Shown: positions 1-5,285 of the stretch, piece by piece
Position numbering within the stretch: position 1 is the stretch's first letter
Layout of the letters: each line of letters starts with the position of its first letter
Assembly (NCBI GenBank): GCA_020057985.1
Contig: JAGVEU010000507.1
Location: 1-5,874, forward strand
Length of the DNA: 5,874 nucleotides
Direction: 5' to 3'
From: Calditrichota bacterium
GTDB taxonomy: Bacteria > Electryoneota > RPQS01
Position numbers and translations under genes: made by a program
Notes under the pieces: model-generated
The model's database searches: none
Told to the model about the DNA's origin: nothing
What the model saw: only the letters and a program-made list of their open reading frames with translations

Positions 1-29
1 CCCAACAGTATCTCCCCCTCAAAGCGCAT
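1..29 (-). CDS. possible start of a further gene, cut by the window edge
   Basis: An ATG at 29-27 opens a frame that runs to the edge and reads MRFEGEILLG. A GAAGGA stretch at 41-46 could serve as ribosome binding site, but its 11-base spacing is rather long. The frame follows the upstream lipoprotein gene by 90 bases in the same direction, which would suit a continuing operon. Ten codons are too few to identify a family or to prove coding, so this is a tentative call only. Confidence 0.25.
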
Positions 30-119
30 TCACAACTCAATCCTTCATTTTTCAACAGTCCCTACATGGGGCCAAGTGCGGCTACGCAGCGCGCTGACGG
101 TGCAAAAATCGGGCTTCGA

Positions 120-560
120 TCAGTTGACTTTGAAGCTGCAGATTACCCAGTTGGAGATGCGCTTCTTGAGTCCCATCTGGCTGTAGTATTGAATACGCGT
201 GGCACGATCGATGAACGAGATCTCGACGGTGGCAGTGGTGTCGTTCAGGAAGTTCTCCTCGTTGACGACAATCTGCGAACGGCTCCAGATCTTGCGGTAC
301 TCGCCATCCCTAAGGAAACCATCAATCAGACGGTCTTTCTTCTCCTGCAAAGAAAGAGAGTCATATCTGGCGCCGGCGTATTCATAGGTGGCAACCGAGT
401 CTGTGTCAATAAAAGGCAGAATGTTTGGCAGGGAGTCGGCCTGGATCAAGCGAACAAAATCCAGCACGCATTCGCGCGGCGACGGCGCCGATTTGTTGCA
501 GGCGAGTCCAAGCAAGCAGCAAGACAACAACAGCAGCGTGAAGCACAAGGGACGCTTCAT
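120..560 (-). CDS. small predicted lipoprotein, possibly NTF2-like
   Basis: This encodes 146 residues. The N-terminus is a typical export signal: basic MKR, a leucine-rich core at about residues 5-19, then cysteines at 14, 15 and 21. Either LLSC (Cys14) or GLAC (Cys21) could be the lipidation site; neither is a perfect lipobox. The mature part begins with a helical stretch (about 28-45, CVLDFVRLIQADSL) and ends in beta-like segments (TATVEISFIDRATRIQYY, then SNWVICSFKVN). This layout resembles NTF2-like/DUF4878-type small lipoproteins, but that is inference from pattern only. It starts three bases after the PorV/PorQ-family stop, with AGGTGG placed 6 bases before the ATG inside the end of that gene. 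Co-transcription is therefore very likely and a shared outer-membrane role plausible. The exact function is unknown. Confidence 0.75.
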   Translation of the reverse strand: MKRPLCFTLLLLSCCLLGLACNKSAPSPRECVLDFVRLIQADSLPNILPFIDTDSVATYEYAGARYDSLSLQEKKDRLIDGFLRDGEYRKIWSRSQIVVNEENFLNDTTATVEISFIDRATRIQYYSQMGLKKRISNWVICSFKVN

Positions 561-563
561 CTT

Positions 564-1556
564 CTACCACCTATAGGCAAAGCCAACACGGTGAAGCGAG
601 CCGAGATCGGCATAAGGCAGAAAGGCGTAGTCGACAGCGATTTTGGCCAGTTTGAATCCGGCGCCAAAGGAGAATCCGGCGGTGTTGTCTTTGCTGCCGC
701 CGGTCTTGTAGTTCTGACCAAAAGTGGAGTAGCCAACCCGCAAAGCAATAGGGATATTGGGTTGGATCTCCAACCCAATTGAGCCATAAATGTCATTGTC
801 GGTAGGATAGACCGCCTCCAGCGCCACCGTCAGCGGCAATTCCCTCGTACGATGCGATACGCCACCGCGAACGATAATCGGCAGTGGGTCTTTGTGTTCC
901 GGCGACAAACCGGAAAGCTGCACGCCGAGGTTCGAAGCAGATAGACCGACGTTCGTTCTGCCGTCCCTAAGCCGATAGAGCAGACCGGCATCCACCGCCA
1001 GACCGGTGGAGGAGTATTGGTCTATCTTCTGATAAATAAACTTGGCTGTCCCGCCACACGCCAGTTGCGGCGAGAGCTTGCGGGCGTAAGTAGCTCCGAT
1101 CGCCATGTCCGACCCGCCGAAGTCGCCGAGGATGTCACCCGCAAAATTGGTCTCGTCGATTCTTCCATAGTTAAGATAGACTATCGAAAAGGCGAACGCC
1201 GACTGGGCGTCTTGGAAAACCGGCTCCTCCCCCAAACCTTCCGCCTCCGCAACAGCGGGAGCTGATTTGGGCAGAATGGCAATCAGATTGCCCGATTGAA
1301 TGTCGGCAATGTAATTCATGTATGACCCAGAAATCGCTTTCTGTTGGAAACCGATGATTCCAGCCGGATTGTAGTAGACGGCAGATTCATCATCCGCCAA
1401 CCCGACGAATGCTCCGCCCATTGACAGAGATTTGGCGCCGACACCGATTTTCAGGAAGGGGTAAGCCGTAGTGCCAGTCTTGGCCTTACCGGCGAACAGC
1501 GACGCCGACAGGACGAGAACGATAACAAGGCAGAGAACGGTCTTGACTGATTTCAT
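564..1556 (-). CDS. PorV/PorQ-family outer-membrane beta-barrel protein
   Basis: This encodes 330 residues. Residues 1-22 form a signal peptide (MKSVK, a hydrophobic core, then LFA before Gly23). The diagnostic block follows at about residues 38-66: GVGAKSLSMGGAFVGLADD, then SAVYYNPAG. This is the hallmark of the PorV/PorQ (UPF0164) family, FadL-like barrels of didermal bacteria. The rest is a series of amphipathic beta strands rich in Gly and aromatics. The chain ends FAYRW with a terminal aromatic, as expected for a substrate of the BAM machinery. In Bacteroidota, PorV acts with the type IX secretion system, but many family members outside that phylum have no known partner, so a secretion role is not claimed here. 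GAGG lies about 6 bases before the ATG. The gene has its own candidate promoter in the gap after lptE. Confidence 0.88.
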   Translation of the reverse strand: MKSVKTVLCLVIVLVLSASLFAGKAKTGTTAYPFLKIGVGAKSLSMGGAFVGLADDESAVYYNPAGIIGFQQKAISGSYMNYIADIQSGNLIAILPKSAPAVAEAEGLGEEPVFQDAQSAFAFSIVYLNYGRIDETNFAGDILGDFGGSDMAIGATYARKLSPQLACGGTAKFIYQKIDQYSSTGLAVDAGLLYRLRDGRTNVGLSASNLGVQLSGLSPEHKDPLPIIVRGGVSHRTRELPLTVALEAVYPTDNDIYGSIGLEIQPNIPIALRVGYSTFGQNYKTGGSKDNTAGFSFGAGFKLAKIAVDYAFLPYADLGSLHRVGFAYRW

Positions 1557-1586
1557 TTATAACCTCATGTCTAAGCTTGACACCGT

Positions 1587-1615
1587 ATTATACAACTTAT
1601 ACGCGATCAGCGCAA
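1587..1615 (-). promoter_or_regulatory. candidate sigma70-type promoter for the porV-like/lipoprotein pair
   Basis: Read on the minus strand, a perfect TATAAT (1592-1587) is preceded after 17 bases by TTGCGC (1615-1610), which matches three of six -35 consensus positions. Transcription would start near 1580 and give a leader of about 24 bases containing the GAGG ribosome binding site. The element lies just past the lptE stop, in the 65-base gap, exactly where an internal promoter would be needed. The -10 match is strong and the -35 weak. Confidence 0.5.
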
Positions 1616-1621
1616 CAGCGC

Positions 1622-2101
1622 CTACCAGGTTTTGGTAGTTTCATCGACAATATCGCGTGCGAGTTTATCGACAGCCGCACGTTTGCCGTCATCCTCGGTC
1701 TGCTCGGCAGCATTGTACACGCCAAAACCGAGCATATTGCTTTTTTCGAGCAGCGATTTTCCGCCTTTGCGCGCCAGCGTGAAGTTCACGTAAATATTGA
1801 CTTTGTACTCGCTGACGTTGTCGCTTTTGTCATAGGTGTACGCGACCCGCTCATACTTGACGATTTCCCCGCGCAGAACAGCATCAGCATCGGCGAGCGC
1901 CACGACTTTCAGCGCGTTGTCGGCAATCAATCGATCAATCACCTTGGCCGTCAGGTCTTCCTGTATGCCGTACTCCACCGTCTTGTTCTCGAACTGCGGA
2001 ACCGCCACCGTCTTGACACCTCCCAGCGATGAACTGGAGAACGAGTAAACGCCGCATCCGGCAACAAATAGCGTCAGGCAAATTGCGCAGACCGCTCTCA
2101 T
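1622..2101 (-). CDS. lptE: LPS assembly lipoprotein LptE
   Basis: This encodes 159 residues. A short signal peptide ends in the lipobox VAGC with Cys16 as the lipidated residue, followed at once by GVYSF, typical of compact LptE proteins. The conserved core continues with KTVAVPQFENKT, then YGIQEDLT, a helix with LIADNALKVV, and ADAVLRGEIVKYER-AYTYD leading to EYKVNIYVNFTLA. This is the alternating strand and helix pattern of the LptE (PF04390-like) family. LptE sits in the outer membrane and plugs the LptD barrel that places LPS on the cell surface. Its ATG overlaps the hutI stop as ATGA, and GAGGGAG lies 9 bases upstream inside hutI, so translation is probably coupled to hutI. The length is normal for the family. 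Assignment rests on the N-terminal and core motifs. Confidence 0.82.
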   Translation of the reverse strand: MRAVCAICLTLFVAGCGVYSFSSSSLGGVKTVAVPQFENKTVEYGIQEDLTAKVIDRLIADNALKVVALADADAVLRGEIVKYERVAYTYDKSDNVSEYKVNIYVNFTLARKGGKSLLEKSNMLGFGVYNAAEQTEDDGKRAAVDKLARDIVDETTKTW

Positions 2102-3351
2102 ACGACTTGTCTCCCTCGCTTAAAGACGCTCCTAACCGGGTTCTGTGCAAAAAGGTACGGAATCTGTTCATAGTTTTCTACATCCCAGATCACGAAATCG
2201 GCGAATTTTTCCGGTTGCAACGAACCGATCTCTTTCTGTAGGCCCAGACTGCAGGCCGAATTGAAGGTCACGGCATTGAGGATTTCCTCGGCGGTCATCT
2301 TGAGATAGATAGCCGCGATGGTCATAGCGGCGGGCAACGAGGTTGTGCAGGATGAGCCGGGATTGAAGTCCGTTGCCAGTGCAACCGCAACGCCTTGATC
2401 GATCAGCTTGCGCGCGGGAGCATATTCCCTGTGGCCAAGGAAAAACGTGGTTGCCGGAAGCAGGATGGCAATCGTTCCAGCGGCGGCCATTTTCGTGATG
2501 CCGGTGTCAGAGATGTAGACCAGATGATCGGCGCTGATGGCCCCCAGTTCAGCGGCCAGTTCGGCGCCGCCGAGGCACTTCAACTCCTCGGCGTGGAAAC
2601 GCAGCTTGAGACCATGCCCCTTCGCGGCTGTCATAATGCGACGCGACTGATCGAGATCAAAAACACCGGCTTCGGTAAAGATGTCGCAGAAGACGGCGAG
2701 TTTGCTGTGAGCAACTTCGGGAATCATTTCGTCAATCAGCAGCCGGACGTAGCCTTCGCGGTTGTCGCGATATTCATCGGGGAATTCGTGCGCCCCCATA
2801 AATGTCGGAATCAGATCGATGGAATGATTGTCATTGAGCCAGTGGATGACCTCCAGCGACATGAGTTCCGCCTTTGTTGACAGGCCATAACCCGATTTGG
2901 CTTCGATGGTGGTGGTGCCCGATTTTAGCATCTGATCAAGGAACCGGACGGCATTCTGACAGAGTTGATCAAAGCTTGCGGCGCGGGTTCTGCGCACCGA
3001 GTTGCGAATGCCACCGCCGGCTGCGGCGATTTCCATGTAAGATCGCCCGGCATTGCGCAGATAGAACTCATGCTCGCGGGTGGCGGCAAAAATCGGATGC
3101 GTGTGCGGATCGACCAACCCGGGGGTGACGACACCCCCCTGCGCGGCGACAGTGATGTCAAAACGGCGGTCGGGATACTGCGAGCTGATCTCCGATTCCG
3201 CGCCAACCCATTCGATACGCTCGTCGTTGACTACCATCGCGCCCTGCTCGATCAACTCCAGCCGCCGGAATTCGTCGCCGATCTTGGGACGGTCAGAATC
3301 CTGCCGACAGGTGATGAGCTGCGAAGTATCGTATATCAGCGTCCGGGTCAC
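2098..3351 (-). CDS. hutI: imidazolonepropionase
   Basis: This complete 417-residue enzyme hydrolyses 4-imidazolone-5-propionate to N-formimino-L-glutamate, the third step of histidine degradation, in the cytoplasm. It belongs to the amidohydrolase superfamily. Visible metal and active-site residues are HTH at 83-85 (within VDPHTHPIFAA), His188 in GAHEF, His253-Ala-Glu-Glu in FHAEE, His276 after Asp275, and Asp328 in ATDFNPGSS. The GGGI-NSVR-TR stretch near 112-123 and SGYGL near 153-157 are also HutI-typical. The start is GTG with AAAGG eight bases upstream; the length and the TLIYDTSQLITC opening fit the family. No other hut gene (hutH, hutU, hutG) is in the window. The gene overlaps lptE by four bases, an unusual partner, and lies 132 bases from the HEPN gene upstream. 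I saw no convincing promoter in that gap. Confidence 0.95.
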   Translation of the reverse strand: MTRTLIYDTSQLITCRQDSDRPKIGDEFRRLELIEQGAMVVNDERIEWVGAESEISSQYPDRRFDITVAAQGGVVTPGLVDPHTHPIFAATREHEFYLRNAGRSYMEIAAAGGGIRNSVRRTRAASFDQLCQNAVRFLDQMLKSGTTTIEAKSGYGLSTKAELMSLEVIHWLNDNHSIDLIPTFMGAHEFPDEYRDNREGYVRLLIDEMIPEVAHSKLAVFCDIFTEAGVFDLDQSRRIMTAAKGHGLKLRFHAEELKCLGGAELAAELGAISADHLVYISDTGITKMAAAGTIAILLPATTFFLGHREYAPARKLIDQGVAVALATDFNPGSSCTTSLPAAMTIAAIYLKMTAEEILNAVTFNSACSLGLQKEIGSLQPEKFADFVIWDVENYEQIPYLFAQNPVRSVFKRGRQVV

Positions 3352-3441
3352 GTTGCGCGCCTTTGTGCGAAAGAGTTCATACCGAGGGAGAGGATAACCA
3401 ACGGCGGCTGTTGAGGGTAGGGGAAAGTTGAGGGGGTACGA

Positions 3442-3474
3442 TTGTAGGTCAGGCCTATTTGAGGCCTGACGGTT
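3442..3474. repeat. hairpin-forming intergenic repeat, copy A
   Basis: GTCAGGCCT at 3448-3456 and AGGCCTGAC at 3462-3470 form a perfect 9-bp stem around the loop ATTTG. The whole 33-base unit (from TTGTAGGTC) matches the unit at 4479-4511 at 29 of 33 positions in the same orientation. It sits about 10 bases past the stop of the HEPN gene. No T-run follows on either strand, so it is not a classical intrinsic terminator, though the hairpin could still protect or end transcripts. Confidence 0.8.
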
Positions 3475-3483
3475 TCGCTGAAT

Positions 3484-4446
3484 TTAATCCAAGTTCATAA
3501 ATGCATCCGTAACGAAGAATGAGTGTGTGGGCGCTGGACATTCGCTTGGTTCAATGTTCAATGCTAATCCAAGTGCCTTATACGCAAATGTGCCCGCCTC
3601 GAACTTCGCCTCTGTGAGTGCAACGACTATTTCCGCGGTCACCTGCTTCCCTCCGTGAGCTATGACTGCATTTCGGTATTCCCAGAGTTTCTTTGCGGTT
3701 TTAGGATCTGCACCAAGCTTTTCAGTGAGCAGCCTCTTGACTAACGCCGTGTCACCTTCTTTGGTTTGTGCAACAACCTCGCCGCATTTGGGGCATATCT
3801 CTTCATTGGTTTGCACTTCGATTATGGCCCTGGCTGAAATCTGCAAACTCAGCATGAGCGCAGAAAAGGACACAAGAGGATCGACTTCGCCCATCCCTCT
3901 CCGAAGCCAGAATAGCGCGGAGAATACTTCATCGGATGTGGCCTTGCTTATCATGAGACTCGATGGAATTACGAATTTGTTCTTCTGTTCACCGCTGCGT
4001 GATCCTGGTCCAAGGATTTGGCTGACTGTTCTTTCATCCGGTCGGATGCAATACTGGCGCTGTATCGCCTGCAATTTGGTTCCTGCGCAGAATGAAAGAA
4101 TGCCGACCATGCGTTCTATCAGGAGATGCGAGACTCCAACAACTTGCGCATGATTCTTGCTACTACCGCCCGCATCGCTTACTGAGAAACAAAATGTGGT
4201 CATTAACCCCGGCTTATCTTGTTCGCTCTTTACGTCATGGATTTCGAAAAAAATCAGTTCAACTCCGAGGCCTTGGGACAGCAACTTCAGTTTTTCTTTT
4301 GTACTCTTCCCGACCTGAAGCCCTGGAATTACGAACCTAGCGGTCGCATTCAAGTACCCCTTGGAAGGTACTGGGATATTGTTCGGGATTCCCAAACTTG
4401 GAACTGGTTTGAATAGGAACTCTCGAGTCTCACCGTTTTCTGCCAT
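3484..4446 (-). CDS. HEPN-domain protein with CPKC knuckle (MauJ/ApeA-like), function unknown
   Basis: This encodes 320 residues, with no signal peptide or membrane segment, so it is probably cytoplasmic. Residues 1-165 resemble no family I recognise. From about 172, FSALFWLRRGMGEVDPLVSF and the following helix resemble the first helices of MauJ/ApeA-like HEPN domains. A single CPKC (Cys218, Cys221) follows, then RNAVIAHGG at 258-266, which contains an intact R-N-x4-H signature (Arg258, His264). In active HEPN proteins this motif forms the RNase site at a dimer interface. Metal-independent RNase activity and a defence or stress role are therefore possible but inferred. The ATG is well supported by AGGAGG at 4459-4454, 7 bases upstream. 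The gene is framed by two copies of a hairpin repeat, and hand counts of three sample lines gave about 40-53% G+C against 60-68% for two hutI lines, hinting at acquisition. A regulatory or methylamine-type accessory role is the alternative. Confidence 0.72.
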   Translation of the reverse strand: MAENGETREFLFKPVPSLGIPNNIPVPSKGYLNATARFVIPGLQVGKSTKEKLKLLSQGLGVELIFFEIHDVKSEQDKPGLMTTFCFSVSDAGGSSKNHAQVVGVSHLLIERMVGILSFCAGTKLQAIQRQYCIRPDERTVSQILGPGSRSGEQKNKFVIPSSLMISKATSDEVFSALFWLRRGMGEVDPLVSFSALMLSLQISARAIIEVQTNEEICPKCGEVVAQTKEGDTALVKRLLTEKLGADPKTAKKLWEYRNAVIAHGGKQVTAEIVVALTEAKFEAGTFAYKALGLALNIEPSECPAPTHSFFVTDAFMNLD

Positions 4447-4478
4447 GTAGCGTCCTCCTAAATCCAGATGATCTCAGC

Positions 4479-4511
4479 TTGTAGGTCAGGTCTACTTGAG
4501 GCCTGGCGATT
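4479..4511. repeat. hairpin-forming intergenic repeat, copy B
   Basis: This is the second copy of the 33-base unit at 3442-3474, in the same orientation, with four substitutions. The 9-base arms are GTCAGGTCT (4485-4493) and AGGCCTGGC (4499-4507) around ACTTG. Two of the substitutions fall in the stem. In a plus-strand transcript both become G-U wobbles and the stem survives; in the minus-strand transcript they become C-A mismatches. It lies 32 bases before the HEPN start codon. Confidence 0.8.
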
Positions 4512-4546
4512 GTATGTGAAGGCGAACGTCAAGCCCCGGTTTGAAA

Positions 4547-4564
4547 CCCGGACGAACGTCCGGG
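4547..4564. repeat. perfect palindromic hairpin
   Basis: CCCGGACG and CGTCCGGG form an 8-bp perfect stem with only AA between them, so in RNA a 7-bp stem with a 4-base loop is more realistic. It is very G+C rich. No U-run follows on either strand, which speaks against an intrinsic terminator. It is part of the mosaic element. Confidence 0.7.
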
Positions 4565-4580
4565 CCACGCTGCCGAATTT

Positions 4581-4599
4581 CGAAACCACAGGGGTTTCG
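4581..4599. repeat. hairpin near the end of the lipoprotein gene
   Basis: CGAAACC (4581-4587) and GGTTTCG (4593-4599) form a 7-bp perfect stem around ACAGG. It lies about 20 bases past the stop of the CsgG-like lipoprotein gene and could stabilise that transcript's 3' end. There is no U-run. GGTTTCG also appears just past copy A at 3471-3477, suggesting related modules. Confidence 0.6.
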
Positions 4600-4618
4600 G
4601 CCTACTTGACTTGCTCTC

Positions 4619-5131
4619 TCAGCGAGACAAGTTTCTGACAAGCGCAGCCGCAATTTCCTTTGCCGCGCCGTTAACATCCTTGCGCTTGCTGCGATCAAGG
4701 ATTGATCCTTCTTGCCCGCCCCATCCGTTCTGCCAAGACACCGTCGAAATCACTTCGCTTGTGCGCGTACTTATCAGCTTTGCCGTCGCACTCTGCGGCC
4801 GACCATCAGTACCAGAAGCCGACTTCACAATTAGCAAAGCGTCAATGTTCTTTTCACGAAGCGCAGCTAGACCCACTGATCCGGATACTTCAAACTCGCT
4901 CAACTGGAATCTGCCTGCAATCTCTGCAGTCTCTGACGACTCGACGATAGTAAAATCACGATTGAAGAGCTCTACTCCAACCGCTTCTTGCAGGATGCCT
5001 GCGCCAGGCGACAGCGCAACGACCCTTATCGGTGGTCCAGCATAAGGTTTCATTACAGACTCACTCACCTGCGAACTTGCACAAGCACACCCCAACAGAA
5101 GTAGGCAGACTGCGAACCTAATACCTCTCAT
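4619..5131 (-). CDS. predicted lipoprotein with CsgG/GNA1162-like core
   Basis: This encodes 170 residues. The signal peptide (MRGIRFAVC, then LLLL) ends in LLGC with Cys15 as the likely lipidated residue. From about residue 35 the chain reads IRVVALSP, then GILQEAVGVELFNRDFTIVE, a strand-helix-strand pattern. IDALLIVKSAS and SATAKLISTRTSEVISTVSW follow. This order (a first VxVLxP-type strand, an early helix ending in FxVVE, then 'GADA' and 'VxLxDxxTGEV' equivalents) is that of the periplasmic CsgG, GNA1162 and TolB-N-like lipoprotein group. Those proteins sit at the inner face of the outer membrane and often belong to secretion or envelope assemblies; no specific substrate can be named. AAGGAG lies 6 bases before the ATG. 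The gene stands alone between a candidate promoter and a repeat element. The family call is moderate, the lipoprotein call strong. Confidence 0.75.
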   Translation of the reverse strand: MRGIRFAVCLLLLGCACASSQVSESVMKPYAGPPIRVVALSPGAGILQEAVGVELFNRDFTIVESSETAEIAGRFQLSEFEVSGSVGLAALREKNIDALLIVKSASGTDGRPQSATAKLISTRTSEVISTVSWQNGWGGQEGSILDRSKRKDVNGAAKEIAAALVRNLSR

Positions 5132-5211
5132 TGCATTCTCCTTATGCTTCCTTCAATAACAAACCTGCTTCACGCACCCACCCTGCCTTTCCAACCAAAT
5201 CAATGCTGTTG

Positions 5212-5242
5212 ATAGTAAGCTCTACCTAACACGTATTGTCAA
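5212..5242 (-). promoter_or_regulatory. candidate promoter for the CsgG-like lipoprotein gene
   Basis: A perfect TTGACA -35 hexamer (5242-5237 on the minus strand) is followed by TACTAT (5217-5212), four of six matches to the -10 consensus. The 19-base spacer is longer than ideal. Transcription would start near 5205, leaving a leader of about 75 bases. The rest of the 5132-5285 gap shows only the ribosome binding site and no clear terminator for dinD. Confidence 0.4.
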
Positions 5243-5285
5243 CTACAAAATCGCAACTCCAAAGCATGCTGTGAGTGGCCGAGTG

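Larger units (their letters stand above)
4479..4612. repeat. mosaic intergenic element built of palindromes and short repeats
   Basis: Most of the gap between the CsgG-like lipoprotein gene and the HEPN gene is repeat-like. It opens with copy B and closes with a partial copy at 4599-4609 (GGCCTACTTGA against GGTCTACTTGA in copy B). Between these lie two further hairpins (4547-4564 and 4581-4599) and two copies of CGAACGTC (4523-4530 and 4553-4560). Such modular structure is typical of REP/BIME-like or MITE-derived intergenic elements. No open frame or transposase is present, so any mobility would need factors from elsewhere. Confidence 0.6.

Noticed and set aside
104..121. Small hairpin plus T-run after the lipoprotein stop as a terminator
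   Set aside because: The stem ATCG/CGAT has only four pairs (five with a wobble) although TTTTT follows. It is too weak to call, and a further gene may continue the operon.
66..782. 238-codon plus-strand open frame
   Set aside because: It lies antisense across two well-supported minus-strand genes (the lipoprotein and the PorV/PorQ-family barrel) and its translation shows no recognisable domain or export signal. Treated as a shadow of G+C-rich codons.
2395..2880. 161-codon plus-strand open frame inside hutI
   Set aside because: It is fully antisense to hutI, which has all catalytic motifs; the translation has no family features.
3348..3380. Ten-codon upstream frame (ATG at 3380) whose TGA overlaps the hutI GTG start as GTGA
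   Set aside because: No ribosome binding site precedes it and ten codons can arise by chance. The AAAGG before the GTG already explains hutI initiation.
3448..3470. Copy A hairpin as an intrinsic terminator of the HEPN gene
   Set aside because: The stem is good but no T-run follows on either strand, and a second copy lies upstream of the same gene, so a repeat explains it better.
4511..4535. TTGACG and TACAAT as a promoter for the HEPN gene
   Set aside because: On the minus strand the two hexamers are separated by only 12 bases, far short of the usual 16-18, and both lie within repeat sequence.
4479..4612. CRISPR array
   Set aside because: The repeats are few, diverged and unevenly spaced, with no regular spacers and no cas genes nearby.
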